Below are positions 49,014-58,867 of a DNA stretch of 64,000 nucleotides, piece by piece. Position numbers and translations under genes: made by a program. Numbering within the stretch: position 1 is the first letter of the stretch; every line of letters begins with the position of its first letter. This DNA comes from Mycetocola tolaasinivorans (lineage in GTDB: Bacteria; Actinomycetota; Actinomycetes; Actinomycetales; Microbacteriaceae): the NCBI RefSeq assembly GCF_003667565.1, contig NZ_RCUX01000001.1:124001-188000 (forward strand). Reading direction: 5' to 3'. The notes beneath the pieces were generated by a model. It made no database searches and was not told the origin of the DNA. It saw only the letters and a program-made list of their open reading frames with translations.

Positions 49014-51290
49014 CTACTCCTGACTGCGCTCCGCGGCGACGTAGGCCACCATCTCGCGGACCCGTTCCAGGGTCAGGCCCATCTTCCATGAGGTGAGCTT
49101 GATGATTGGCACCTGCTCCACCATCTTCAGGAGCTCGGGGGCGCCGCCCGCGGCGAAGGCCTCCATGCGATCGCGCACGCTCTGCAGGAGCTGGCCGCCC
49201 ACCGGATGCGCAAACCACTCGCCCACGGTGGACTGCTCACTCAACTCAGGAATCCAGCCGTCGCCCGAAACTTCCACGGCCTGCGTGAGGCGAATGTGGC
49301 GCGAAGACGAGCCCACCTGCACGGTGAAGACGCCCGCGTCCACGCGCCAGCGGTGCTGGCCCGCATCCCAGGTCGCGAAGTCACGCGCATCCAGGTTAAT
49401 CACGGCGGTGCCCGATTCGCCCGCTGCCAGGTGGAGCTTTGCAAAGCCACGCAGCTCCTGCGCGGGACGCGTCGGGGCGCTCTCGGTCACTCCCACATAG
49501 GCCTGGACAACCTCGGCCCCGTCACGATCGCCGGTGTTCTGCACGGTGACTGAAATCCGCCAGGAGTTCGCGGTCTCTCCCGGTACAAGGCTCAGGTCGG
49601 TGTATTCGAAGGTGGTGTAGGTGAGGCCGAAACCAAACTCATAGGCCACCGGGGTATTCAGGGTGTTGTAGTGGCGGTATCCCACGTAGACGCCCTCACC
49701 GTAGACGACGTGACCGTCGCGGCCCGGGAAACCGAGGTAGGACGGGGTGTCGGCGAGGCGCAGCGGGATGGTCTCGGTGAGCCTTCCGCCGGGGGAGACA
49801 AGGCCAAACAGCACCTCGGCGGTGGCGAGGCCGCCGCCCTGACCCAGCAGCCAGGTCTCCAGAATCGCCTCGACCGAGTTCGCCCAGTCGGCGACCTCCA
49901 CGGTGGCACCGTTCGACAGGATCACCACGACGGGGGCGTTCAGTGCGGCCACCCGGGTGAGCAGGGCGAGCTGATCGGCGGGCAGGGCCAGGGTCTCGCG
50001 GTCAAAGCCCTCGGATTCATACCCATCGGGCAGCCCGAGGAAGAGCAGCACGCGATCGGCGCGGGCGGCAACCGCGACGGCCTCGGCGGCCAGGGCCTCC
50101 GTGGCCAGGGCCTCCGCGGCCAGGGTTCCCGCATCGGAACCCTCGGTTTCGAGGGAGAAACCGGCGGCAAACTCCACGCTAGCGGCGGGAGCGACGCTGC
50201 GAATCTCCTCCAGCGCGGTGCTCAGACGGGTGGGCACCACACGGCTGGAACCCCCGCCCTGATAGCGCGGGGTGCGCGCAAACTCTCCGATCACCGCGAT
50301 GCGCTCGCCCGCGGCGGCATCGAGGGGGAGCAGGCCGCCCTCATTGCGCAGCAGCACCATGGCTTCGGCGGCGGCATCCGCCGCCAGGCGGTGGTGGGCG
50401 TCGATGTCCACCGGGTCGGTGGCGAGGGCGGGGTCCGTGGTGCGCGCGGCCAGCAGGCGCAGGCGCTCGACCACCGTATCGAGCACGGCCTCGTCCAGGG
50501 TGCCGGACTCAACCGCGGCGACGATCTCGGCGTCGGTGTCCGAGGGCGGCATCTCGAGGTCGAGGCCCGATGATACCGCGGCCACGCGATCGTTGACCGC
50601 GCCCCAGTCCGACATCACGACGCCGTCAAAGCCCCACTCGCCGCGCAGCAGCTCGGTCTGCAGGGAGTGATCTTCGCTCGCGAAGACGCCGTTGATGCGG
50701 TTGTATGACGACATCAGCGCCCAGGGCCGGGCTTCGGTCACGACGTGCTCAAACGCGGGCAGGTAGATCTCGCGCAGGGTGCGCTCGTCGACGTCCGCGC
50801 TCACCCGCATTCGGTCGGTCTCCTGATTGTTGACCGCGAAGTGCTTGGGCGTCGCGGCCACTCCGCGGGACTGAATGCCGCGCACCAGGGCCGCGGCGAT
50901 GCGGCCCGTGATGTGCGGGTCCTCGGATACGTACTCGAAGTTTCGTCCGCCCAGCGGGGAGCGCTTGATGTTCATGCCCGGGCCGAGTAGCACGTGCACG
51001 CCCTGTTCGCGGGCCTCGCGGCCGAGGGCTTCGCCGATGCGCCGGGCGAGGTCTACATTCCAGGAGGAGCCGAGCCCCACGGCCGGCGGGAAGCAGGTTG
51101 CGGGCACGCTGTCACCGATGCCGAGGTTGTCGCCGCCCTCCTGCTGGCGACGCAGACCGTGCGGGCCGTCGGTCAGCATCAGGCGCGGAATGTCGCCGGC
51201 CCCGGTGGAGTACCAGGTGGCGCTGCCCGAGGTGAGGGAGGCCTTCTCTGCGAGGGTGAGATCCGAGGGGTCTGGGGTAGGGGATGTCAT
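49014..51290 (-). CDS. GH3 beta-glycosidase
   Basis: 758 residues from ATG 51290. GH3 N-terminal barrel: LTDGPHGLRRQ, GPGMNIKRSPLGGRNFEY, PKHFAVNNQETDR (His pair) and the nucleophile Asp in GVVMSDWGA. Then the alpha/beta domain with YQGGGSSRVV and a C-terminal fibronectin-like domain. The motif KHFAVNNQE marks beta-glucosidase-like members, not NagZ. No signal peptide, so it acts on imported sugars in the cytoplasm. It overlaps the TetR gene end by 4 bases, forming one unit with it. Confidence 0.9.
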   Translation of the reverse strand: MTSPTPDPSDLTLAEKASLTSGSATWYSTGAGDIPRLMLTDGPHGLRRQQEGGDNLGIGDSVPATCFPPAVGLGSSWNVDLARRIGEALGREAREQGVHVLLGPGMNIKRSPLGGRNFEYVSEDPHITGRIAAALVRGIQSRGVAATPKHFAVNNQETDRMRVSADVDERTLREIYLPAFEHVVTEARPWALMSSYNRINGVFASEDHSLQTELLRGEWGFDGVVMSDWGAVNDRVAAVSSGLDLEMPPSDTDAEIVAAVESGTLDEAVLDTVVERLRLLAARTTDPALATDPVDIDAHHRLAADAAAEAMVLLRNEGGLLPLDAAAGERIAVIGEFARTPRYQGGGSSRVVPTRLSTALEEIRSVAPAASVEFAAGFSLETEGSDAGTLAAEALATEALAAEAVAVAARADRVLLFLGLPDGYESEGFDRETLALPADQLALLTRVAALNAPVVVILSNGATVEVADWANSVEAILETWLLGQGGGLATAEVLFGLVSPGGRLTETIPLRLADTPSYLGFPGRDGHVVYGEGVYVGYRHYNTLNTPVAYEFGFGLTYTTFEYTDLSLVPGETANSWRISVTVQNTGDRDGAEVVQAYVGVTESAPTRPAQELRGFAKLHLAAGESGTAVINLDARDFATWDAGQHRWRVDAGVFTVQVGSSSRHIRLTQAVEVSGDGWIPELSEQSTVGEWFAHPVGGQLLQSVRDRMEAFAAGGAPELLKMVEQVPIIKLTSWKMGLTLERVREMVAYVAAERSQE

Positions 51291-51946
51291 TGGATCGGTG
51301 TCCTTTCGGGGTGGCCCGCGACCGCGACCAGGCGGTGCTCGGGAAAACTGGGGACCGGGCGCGGGGTGATTCCCAGCGTGCGGAGGAAGACCACGAGTGA
51401 ATCGTAGGTCGTCACGCGGTGCGGTGAAAGCATCCACTGCAGCTGGAGGCCGTCGGCCAGGGCGATGAACTGCCGGGCGGCCTCGAGCGGTTCGATGGCG
51501 ATCGGTGGTGGGGAATCCTCGAAGAGCTCGGCGAACGCCCGCCCGGCGGACTCCGCGAGGAGGGCGTAGCGGTTCGCAAAGAACTCGTGAGCCGGGTGAT
51601 CGGGATCGGTTGCCTCGCTGGAAACCTTGACGAAGAGCGAGACGATACCCGGTCGGGAAACGTTGTCGTGGATCACGTGCAGCGCCCATTCGAGTACCTC
51701 GATGCCGTGCGCGCCATCGCGAAGCTCGGCGATATCCGAGCTGTCTCGGCGGCGCAGCACCTCGAGGAGTAGCTCGTCCTTGCTGCCGAAGTGGTGCAGG
51801 AGCCCCACGTGACTGATGTGGGCGTGGGCGGCAATTTCCCGGATCGAGACGCTCGTGAATCCCGACTCCGCGAAGAGTTCAAACGCCGAATCGACGATGC
51901 GTGCACGGGTGAGCCCTCCCTTGCGAGTGGGTGGTTTTGGCGTCAC
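51287..51946 (-). CDS. TetR-family regulator, left copy
   Basis: 219 residues from GTG 51946; longer frames run into the promoter. Helix-turn-helix FAESGFTSVSIREIAAHAHISHVGLLHHFGSKDEL and a ligand domain with VSSEATDPDHPAHEFF and GLQLQWML, both mirrored in the TetR protein at 59885-60616. Lies head-to-head with the Opp-type transporter operon and overlaps the GH3 gene. Probably senses a sugar from this uptake pathway. Confidence 0.88.
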   Translation of the reverse strand: MTPKPPTRKGGLTRARIVDSAFELFAESGFTSVSIREIAAHAHISHVGLLHHFGSKDELLLEVLRRRDSSDIAELRDGAHGIEVLEWALHVIHDNVSRPGIVSLFVKVSSEATDPDHPAHEFFANRYALLAESAGRAFAELFEDSPPPIAIEPLEAARQFIALADGLQLQWMLSPHRVTTYDSLVVFLRTLGITPRPVPSFPEHRLVAVAGHPERTPIQ

Positions 51947-52012
51947 TGGATACTCATCTCCTCGCTGAAATACGTGTCTTAGCCGTGAGAAAGGCTCGCT
52001 GAGAATAAAAAG

Positions 52013-52024
52013 TACCACATGGTA
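52013..52024. promoter_or_regulatory. Candidate TetR operator between GH3-TetR and the transporter operon
   Basis: TACCA-CA-TGGTA, an inverted repeat 67 bases from the TetR start. A TATAGG -10-like element for the transporter operon follows at about 52035. Divergent regulator position favours this as a shared site. Confidence 0.5.
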
Positions 52025-52118
52025 GAAAAATGTGTATAGGATGACGTACACCCCACACGGGGACCCCCCAACCCGATCAAGATTTCGATCAGCGATCTAA
52101 GCAACGAGGTTTAGAACT

Positions 52119-53648
52119 ATGAAATTTGGAAAGTGGAGCGGCATCGCCGCACTCACCCTCGCAACGGGCGTCATGCTCTCGGGCTGTGCGGGTGCCGCTC
52201 AGCCCGCGGCGGTGTCGGACACCCTCAACATCGCCACCCTGTCGGTGCCCACGAGCCTCGACCCGATCAACGCGACCGGCAGCAGCGTGCCGTTCTTCCA
52301 GGCCGTGTACGACACCCTGATCCGCCGCCAGGCAAACGGCGACTTCACCCCGATGCTCGCCACCAAGTGGGAGTACAACGCCGACAACACCCAGCTCACC
52401 CTGACGCTGCGCGATGACATCAAGTTCCACGATGGCACCCCCTTCAATGCCGAAGCGGTCAAGGCCAACATCGACCGATTTCGAACCAGCACCGGCGCTG
52501 ACTCGAAGGGTCTCAAAAACGTCTCCGAGGTCACCGTCGTTGACCCCACCCACGTCACCATCGCGCTGACCGACCCCGACCCCAGCCTGATCTTCCGCCT
52601 CAGCGACTCGGCCGGCCTGATGGCAAACCCCACCGCCTTTGCGAACGCGGACTCCCTGAAGACCACCCCCGACGGAACCGGCCCGTACGAGCTCGACAAG
52701 GGCAAGACCGTGATCGGTACCAAGTGGGTGTACGACCGCGATGACAGGTACTGGGGTGACAAGCTGCCCTATAAGACCCTCACCCTGAGCGTCTTCGACA
52801 ACGAGAACGCGATCGTGAACGGCCTGAAGACCGGCCAGATCGACACCGCGCTGCTGCAGACCGCCGACCAGCGCGCGGCCGCCCAGCAGGACGCTCAGCT
52901 CAAGATCCAGGACACCAACGTCGACGTGCAGAGCATCATCCTGTTCGACCGTGCCGGCGCGATGGTGCCCGCCCTCGGCGACGCCCGCGTGCGCCAGGCC
53001 CTCAACTACGCGATCGACCGCGACACCATGCTCAAGCAGATCCGTCAGGGTCTCGGCACCACCACCAGCCAGATGTTTGGTACCGACACCCTCGGCTACG
53101 ACAAGTCGCTCGACAACTACTACACGCACGACCCCAAGAAGGCCAAGGAACTCCTTGCGGAGGCTGGTTACCCGAACGGCTTCGATCTCACCCTGCCGCG
53201 CCTCGCGGTGATCGTGGACGACGCCCTCGCTGCCTCGCTCAAGGCCGACTTTGCCGCCATCGGCGTCAAGCTCACCTGGCAGGACCTCGACCAGGCCACC
53301 GCCCTCAAGCAGGTCTTCACCGATAAGGGCTTCCCCGGATTCGTGCTGAGCCTCGGCCAGCCCGCCAACGACTGGCTGATGATCTCCGGGCAGCTGCTGC
53401 CCGGCTCGTTCAACATCTTCGGCTACACCGACCCGGTGGCCACCGAGCTGGTGAACAAGATCCAGCACGAGGCCGTTGCCGATTCCAAGGCCGATGCACA
53501 GGCACTCAACCGGCACATCGTGGAGCAGGGCTGGTTCGTCCCGTTCTATCGCCAGACCTACGCGCTGGTCACCGACGGCACCGTAACCGTGACCCCGCAG
53601 TCGGGTATGGCGGTGCCGTCGATCTACAACTACGCACCGGCCAAGTAA
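52119..53648 (+). CDS. Solute-binding lipoprotein of Opp/Dpp-type ABC transporter
   Basis: 509 residues. Lipobox MLSGC (Cys about 23), then SBP family 5: LNIATLSVPTSLDPINATGSSVPFFQAVYDTLI, TLTLRDDIKFHDGTPFNAEAVKANI, VRQALNYAIDRDTML. Relatives bind oligopeptides, but some import chitobiose or other oligosaccharides. The neighbouring GH20, ROK and GH3 genes suggest a sugar ligand here. Confidence 0.92.
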   Translation: MKFGKWSGIAALTLATGVMLSGCAGAAQPAAVSDTLNIATLSVPTSLDPINATGSSVPFFQAVYDTLIRRQANGDFTPMLATKWEYNADNTQLTLTLRDDIKFHDGTPFNAEAVKANIDRFRTSTGADSKGLKNVSEVTVVDPTHVTIALTDPDPSLIFRLSDSAGLMANPTAFANADSLKTTPDGTGPYELDKGKTVIGTKWVYDRDDRYWGDKLPYKTLTLSVFDNENAIVNGLKTGQIDTALLQTADQRAAAQQDAQLKIQDTNVDVQSIILFDRAGAMVPALGDARVRQALNYAIDRDTMLKQIRQGLGTTTSQMFGTDTLGYDKSLDNYYTHDPKKAKELLAEAGYPNGFDLTLPRLAVIVDDALAASLKADFAAIGVKLTWQDLDQATALKQVFTDKGFPGFVLSLGQPANDWLMISGQLLPGSFNIFGYTDPVATELVNKIQHEAVADSKADAQALNRHIVEQGWFVPFYRQTYALVTDGTVTVTPQSGMAVPSIYNYAPAK

Positions 53649-53673
53649 CCAGGTAAGGCTCGTCCCCACGACC

Positions 53674-54615
53674 ATGATTTCCTTTCTCATTCGGCGGCTC
53701 CTCGCGAGCATCGTCCTGCTGTTTGTCATCTCGGCAATAGCCTTCTTCCTGCTCTCGGCCCCGCACACCGACGTGGGGCGCACCCTGCTCGGTCAGGCCG
53801 CAGAGCAGAGCCTTGTTGACGCAAAAAACGCGGAGCTTGGGCTCGACCAGCCGGTACTGATTCAGTACCTGAACTGGCTCGGGAACGCGCTGCGCGGTGA
53901 CCTCGGAACCTCGTGGTTCACCAGCGAGAATGTGCTCAGCGCCATCGGCAACCGGATCCCGGTCACCCTCAGCCTCATGGTGGGGGTGACCGTGATCACG
54001 GCCATCGTCTCGTTTGCCCTCGGCATCTGGGCCGGTGTCCGTCGCGGCGCGGCCGACCGTTTTGTACAGGTCATCGGGGTCGTGGGGTACGCCCTCCCCG
54101 GGTTCCTCGTTACCCTCATCGTGGTGCTGGTGTTTGCGGTTCAGCTGCGCTGGTTCCCCGCGATCGGGTACGTGGACTTCTTTACCTCCCCGGCCGGCTG
54201 GCTCTCGACCATCACGCTGCCGATCCTCGCGCTGTCGGTCGGATCCATCGCCGGCGTCTCCCAGCAGGTGCGCGGCTCGGTGATCGAGGTGATGCGCAAG
54301 GACTACGTGCGCACCCTGCGCTCGCGGGGCCTCAGCCCGCGACGGATCATCTTCCGGCACGTGCTGCGCAACGCCTCGGCCCCCGCGCTCACCGTGCTCG
54401 GCATGCAGTTTGTGGGCATGCTCGGCGGCGCGGTCATCGTGGAGCAGATCTTCGGCCTGCCGGGTATCGGCAGCATGACCGTCTCCTACACAACCCGGGG
54501 TGATATCCCCATCATCATGGGCCTGGTGATGTTCACGGTGATCGGCGTGGTGGTTATCAACCTCCTCGTGGACATCGTCGTGAGCTGGCTCAACCCGAAA
54601 GCGAGACTTGCATGA
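53674..54615 (+). CDS. ABC transporter permease, OppB/DppB type
   Basis: 313 residues, six membrane segments. First-subunit markers: MISFLIRRLLASIVLLFVISAIAFFLL, then DVGRTLLG and the EAA loop VIEVMRKDYVRTLRSRGLSPRRIIFRHVLRNA. Pairs with the next permease domain. Stop overlaps the following gene (ATGA). Confidence 0.93.
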   Translation: MISFLIRRLLASIVLLFVISAIAFFLLSAPHTDVGRTLLGQAAEQSLVDAKNAELGLDQPVLIQYLNWLGNALRGDLGTSWFTSENVLSAIGNRIPVTLSLMVGVTVITAIVSFALGIWAGVRRGAADRFVQVIGVVGYALPGFLVTLIVVLVFAVQLRWFPAIGYVDFFTSPAGWLSTITLPILALSVGSIAGVSQQVRGSVIEVMRKDYVRTLRSRGLSPRRIIFRHVLRNASAPALTVLGMQFVGMLGGAVIVEQIFGLPGIGSMTVSYTTRGDIPIIMGLVMFTVIGVVVINLLVDIVVSWLNPKARLA

Positions 54616-56408
54616 GTGACCCCATTCCGGACTCGACCGCGGCGATTGCCCTGGCCCCCAAGACCCGCCAGGTAACCGCTTTCCGCCGATTCCTGAGCAA
54701 GCCCCTCGCGGTGGGTGCGGCGGTGATCCTCGCCATCGTGGTGCTGGTTGCCGTGTTTGCCCCGATCATTGCCCCGTTTGATCCCGGGGCCTCCTCGCTC
54801 AAGGACGCCTTTGGCCCGGCCTCGGCCGCGAACCCGCTGGGATTCGACTCGGCCGGCCGCGACGTCCTGAGCCGCCTCATCTGGGGTGCCCAGAACACCA
54901 TGACCGGAGCGGGCATCGCACTGATCGTGGCCCTCGTCCTCGGAATCCCCACGGGCCTTATCGCCGGATACTACGGCCGCTGGTTCGACTCGATCTCCAG
55001 CTGGATCGTCAACCTCGTGATGTCGCTGCCCGCGATGGTGGTGCTGCTGGCCTCGCGAGCGATCCTCGGCCCGACCATCTGGGTGCTGATGATCGTGATG
55101 GGTGTCCTGGTGGCGCCGAGCTTCTTCCGCCTGGTGCGCGGGATCGTGGGTAACGTTCGCAATGAGCTGTACGTGGACGCCGCCCGGGTTTCTGGTCTGC
55201 GCGACTGGCGCATCATCGGCCGCCACGTTTTCATCGTGGTGCGCGCGCCCATCATTATTCAGGTGGCGCTGGTTGCCGGTGTGGCCATCGGCCTGCAGGC
55301 GGGCCTCGAGTTCCTGGGCATCACCAGCGGCGACACCCCCACCTGGGGTGCGATGCTGAACGAGGCCTTCCAGAACATTCAGCGCGCCCCGATGCTGCTG
55401 CTCTGGCCGGGCCTCGCGCTCGGCCTCACCAGCGCCTCGCTCGTGCTGCTTGCGAGCGGTCTCTCTGACGTACTGGGTGAGCGCGGTGCCCCCGCCGCGC
55501 GCCGACGCACGCGGAGGAACGCCGCCCCCGCGATCGTGGTTCCGAGCACCTCGGTGCCGGCCCCGGCCGAGCGCGGTGCGCTGCTCTCGATCCGCGACCT
55601 CGCGGTGAGCTATGAGCTCGCCGATGGTGGTGTCCGCGAGGTGGTGCACGGCATCAACCTCGACATCGCCCCCGGTGAGATCCTCGGCCTGGTGGGGGAG
55701 TCCGGCTCGGGTAAGAGCCAAACGGCCTTCTCCATCCTGGGCATCCTGCCCGAGGGCGGGTCGGTTTCCCGCGGCAGCGTAACGATTCAGGGCACCGAGG
55801 TAATCGGCCTCGCCGAGAAGAAGCACCGCGAGCTGCGAGGCACCGTGGTGGCGTATGTGCCGCAGGAGCCGATGAGTAATCTCGACCCCTCCTTCACCAT
55901 CGGTGATCAGCTGGCCGAACCGCTGCGCGTGCGCCTCGGTCTCTCGAAGCAGGCCGCCAAGGCCCGCGTGCTGGAACTGCTGCAGATGGTGGAGATCGCC
56001 GATCCGGCCCGCACCTGTGCCGCCTATCCGCATGAGATTTCCGGTGGTATGGCCCAGCGCGTGCTGATCGCCGGCGCGATGTCCTGCGATCCGGACCTCC
56101 TGGTGGCCGATGAGCCCACCACCGCCCTCGACGTAACCGTGCAGGCCGAGGTGCTGAGCCTGCTGCGCCGCCTGCGCAGCGATCGCGGGATCGGCGTGCT
56201 GATCGTGACCCACAACCTCGGCGTCGTGGCCGACCTCTGTGACCGCGTGGCGGTCATGCAGCAGGGTCGCATCGTCGAGCAGGGTTCGACCGAACAGATC
56301 CTGGTTGCCCCCGAACACCCCTACACCCGCCAGCTGCTGGGGGCCGCGCTCGACGGAGTCGACGCGCGCCCGGAATGGCAGCCCCGAACCACGGAGGTCT
56401 CCGCATGA
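54612..56408 (+). CDS. Fused ABC permease (DppC type) and ATPase (DppD type)
   Basis: 598 residues, two domains in one chain. Residues about 1-290: permease with LGFDSAGRDVLSRLIWGAQNTM and a coupling loop ELYVDAARVSGLRDWRII. Residues about 325-598: ATPase with Walker A GESGSGKS, QEPMSNLDPSF, signature ISGGMAQR, Walker B LLVADEPTTALD. Fused permease-ATPases are frequent in actinomycetes. Overlaps the second ATPase gene (ATGA). Confidence 0.93.
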   Translation: MSDPIPDSTAAIALAPKTRQVTAFRRFLSKPLAVGAAVILAIVVLVAVFAPIIAPFDPGASSLKDAFGPASAANPLGFDSAGRDVLSRLIWGAQNTMTGAGIALIVALVLGIPTGLIAGYYGRWFDSISSWIVNLVMSLPAMVVLLASRAILGPTIWVLMIVMGVLVAPSFFRLVRGIVGNVRNELYVDAARVSGLRDWRIIGRHVFIVVRAPIIIQVALVAGVAIGLQAGLEFLGITSGDTPTWGAMLNEAFQNIQRAPMLLLWPGLALGLTSASLVLLASGLSDVLGERGAPAARRRTRRNAAPAIVVPSTSVPAPAERGALLSIRDLAVSYELADGGVREVVHGINLDIAPGEILGLVGESGSGKSQTAFSILGILPEGGSVSRGSVTIQGTEVIGLAEKKHRELRGTVVAYVPQEPMSNLDPSFTIGDQLAEPLRVRLGLSKQAAKARVLELLQMVEIADPARTCAAYPHEISGGMAQRVLIAGAMSCDPDLLVADEPTTALDVTVQAEVLSLLRRLRSDRGIGVLIVTHNLGVVADLCDRVAVMQQGRIVEQGSTEQILVAPEHPYTRQLLGAALDGVDARPEWQPRTTEVSA

Positions 56409-57247
56409 CCCGGGAACACTCACTCCTTGAGGTAACGGACGTGCGCGTCGCGTTCGGCAGTAAGGGCTTCCGAAAGGCCCCGAACGAGGTGCTGCACGGT
56501 GTCTCGCTCGACGTTCGCGAGGGCGAAACGATGGGCCTGGTGGGGGAGTCGGGCTCCGGTAAGACCACCATCGGGCGCGCGATCCTGGGCCTCGCCCCCG
56601 TGTCCGGCGGCGAGATCACGTTCCAGGGCAGGCGGATCGACAACCTGTCCGCGCGGCGGCGGCGCTCGCTGAGCCGCGACATCCAGGTCGTCTTCCAGGA
56701 CCCCTACACCTCGCTCAACCCGGCGATCTCGATCGGCGACACCCTCTCCGAACCGCTGCTCGCGCAGGGGTACACCTCGCGGGACGCCAGGCGCCGGGTG
56801 GGCGAGCTACTGGACCGCGTCTCGCTGCCCGCCGATTCGCTCGAGCGTCTGCCGCGAGAGTTCTCCGGCGGTCAGCGTCAGCGCGTGGCCATCGCGCGGG
56901 CGCTCGCGATCAGCCCCAGGCTCATCGTGTGTGACGAGGCCGTTTCTGCCCTCGACCTCACCACCCAGCGCACCGTGCTGGAACTGCTGCTGGAGATCCA
57001 GGAGCAGACCGGGGTGTCGTACCTCTTTATCTCCCACGACCTCGCGGTGGTGCGCTACATGAGCCACCGGATCTCGGTGATCTACCGCGGAGACATTGTG
57101 GAGACCGGCACCGCCCGCGAGGTCACCGACAACCCGCAGAACCCGTACACCCGCAAGCTCCTGCTCTCCGCGCCGATTGCCCAGCCCGCCGAACAGGCGC
57201 TGCGCCGGGCCGCGTACGAGCGTGAGTTTGCGTCCGCTGCGAAGTAA
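56405..57247 (+). CDS. ABC transporter ATP-binding protein, OppF/DppF type
   Basis: 280 residues from ATG 56405. Walker A GESGSGKTT, Q-loop FQDPYTSLNP, signature FSGGQRQRVA, Walker B LIVCDEAVSALD, switch SHDLAVVRY, and the C-terminal NPQNPYTRKLL of the DppF type. With the ATPase half of the upstream fusion it drives the transporter. Confidence 0.94.
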   Translation: MTREHSLLEVTDVRVAFGSKGFRKAPNEVLHGVSLDVREGETMGLVGESGSGKTTIGRAILGLAPVSGGEITFQGRRIDNLSARRRRSLSRDIQVVFQDPYTSLNPAISIGDTLSEPLLAQGYTSRDARRRVGELLDRVSLPADSLERLPREFSGGQRQRVAIARALAISPRLIVCDEAVSALDLTTQRTVLELLLEIQEQTGVSYLFISHDLAVVRYMSHRISVIYRGDIVETGTAREVTDNPQNPYTRKLLLSAPIAQPAEQALRRAAYEREFASAAK

Positions 57248-57271
57248 CCAACCGAGGAGACGTATCCCCTG

Positions 57272-58867
57272 ATGTCCCACTCCACTATTCCCACCCTGAT
57301 TCCGCACCCGCTGCGCGCGAGCACCGCGGGGTCCACCCCGACCGGTGCCGAGCTGCGGGTGGCCCTGGCCGATGCCTCGCTCGGCCCGATACTCGAGACG
57401 GTGACCGCGCTCGCGGCGCGTACCCGGCGCGTGCCGGTTGTTCACGTCACCACGGACGCTCACGTGCGCGTGGAGCTGGGGCTCGACGCCGATGCCGCCG
57501 GGATCGCGCCGGCCGCGGGCTTTGATCCGCGGCCGCAGGGCGCCGATGAGCGCTTTGTGATCGTCTCCGAAGACGGCGTGAGCGTCGTGCGCGCGGTGAG
57601 CACCGAGGGTGCGTTCCGCGGCCTGATCACGATTCTTCAGGCGCTTGAGCTCGCCGAGGAGGGCATCACCCTGCCCGCCCTCACCGTGGTCGATGGCCCC
57701 GCCTATGCCTGGCGCGGCCTCTCGTTTGACACCGTGCGTCACCTCTATCCCCGGGAGGAACTGCACGCGGTGATTGACCTGCTCGCCTACCACCGCTTCA
57801 GCGTGCTGCACCTGCACCTGAGCGACACCCAGGGCTGGCGTCTGGAGTCCCCGGCCTATCCGCTGGTGGGCTCCCGCGGCACCGACGGGGCTCGGGAGCA
57901 CCTCACCCGCGCCGAGTTCTCGGACCTGGTGGCCTATGCGGCGGCACGTTTCATCACCGTGATCCCCGAGCTGGACCTGCCGGGGCACACCGCCGCGGCA
58001 ATTGCCGCGTATCCGGAGCTGGACATCGTGGGCGGGTTTGACCACCCGCAGGTGAAGTATCTGGCCCCGCACAACGCGGCCGCCGTCACGTTTGCGCAGA
58101 CCGTGCTCACCGAGCTGGCCGAGATCAGCCCGAGCCCCTACCTGCACATCGGTGGCGACGAGGCGTTTGGAATGCCCGATGACGAGTACGCCGAGTTCGT
58201 GCGCATCCTGCACACGCACGTACGCTCGCTGGGGAAGCGCGTGGTGGGCTGGCAGGAGGCCGCCCGCGCCGAGGTGTTCGAGCCCACCGACGTGCTGCAG
58301 TTCTGGATCGCCGAGAAGGACGCGTTCGACGCCGAGGCCATGCGCGCGGCCGTGCCCGAGGAGTACCACCCCCTGGTGGAAATGGCCGCGAAGACCTTCG
58401 CACACGCGCCCGGAGACATCGGTCTTGCCAATGCACGCGATACTCCGATCCTGGTGTCTTCTTCTTCGCCGCTGTACCTGGACCGTCGGCACGCCGAGGG
58501 GCGGCTGGACGCCGATGGCTCAACCGAGCCCGGGTTCCCGCACTATGAGCCCGAGCGCACCGCGGACCTGGGCTCCTGGAATCCGGCCGAGCACGCCCGG
58601 ACCGCCCTGCAGAACGCCCGGGTGGTGGGGGTCGAGGCCGCGATCTGGGCCGAGACCATCGAGGGGATCGACGACCTCGCGTTCCTGCTGCTGCCGCGCC
58701 TGCCCCTGGTAGCGGAGCGCATGTGGCAGCCGGCCGCGTACGACTGGACGGAAACCGCGATCCGGCTGCGTGCGCAGACCGCGGCCTGGAACAACCTGGG
58801 GTTCGCGAACCACTATCGGTCGGTCGACGTGTTTGGCGAGCCGGAGCTCGCCGCGGCCTCCGAATGA
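57272..58867 (+). CDS. GH20 beta-N-acetylhexosaminidase
   Basis: 531 residues. N-terminal GH20b-like domain (about 1-145), then the barrel: GLSFDTVRHLYPREELHAVIDLLAYHRFSVLHLHLSDTQGWRLE, VIPELDLPGHTAAA and the catalytic Asp-Glu pair in LHIGGDEAFGM, with WAETI near the end binding the sugar. It cleaves terminal GlcNAc or GalNAc from oligosaccharides by substrate-assisted catalysis. No signal peptide, so it acts after import. Directly downstream of the transporter genes. Confidence 0.94.
   Translation: MSHSTIPTLIPHPLRASTAGSTPTGAELRVALADASLGPILETVTALAARTRRVPVVHVTTDAHVRVELGLDADAAGIAPAAGFDPRPQGADERFVIVSEDGVSVVRAVSTEGAFRGLITILQALELAEEGITLPALTVVDGPAYAWRGLSFDTVRHLYPREELHAVIDLLAYHRFSVLHLHLSDTQGWRLESPAYPLVGSRGTDGAREHLTRAEFSDLVAYAAARFITVIPELDLPGHTAAAIAAYPELDIVGGFDHPQVKYLAPHNAAAVTFAQTVLTELAEISPSPYLHIGGDEAFGMPDDEYAEFVRILHTHVRSLGKRVVGWQEAARAEVFEPTDVLQFWIAEKDAFDAEAMRAAVPEEYHPLVEMAAKTFAHAPGDIGLANARDTPILVSSSSPLYLDRRHAEGRLDADGSTEPGFPHYEPERTADLGSWNPAEHARTALQNARVVGVEAAIWAETIEGIDDLAFLLLPRLPLVAERMWQPAAYDWTETAIRLRAQTAAWNNLGFANHYRSVDVFGEPELAAASE

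Noticed and set aside
49014..51290. GH3 gene considered as NagZ (muropeptide hexosaminidase)
   Set aside because: The motif is PKHFAVNNQE with a C-terminal alpha/beta and fibronectin-like domain, as in beta-glucosidases, not the KHFPGHG of NagZ.
53569..56423. Very long minus-strand frames opposite the Opp transporter genes
   Set aside because: Antisense shadows rich in Arg, Gly, His and Asp without any domain; the plus strand encodes the transporter.
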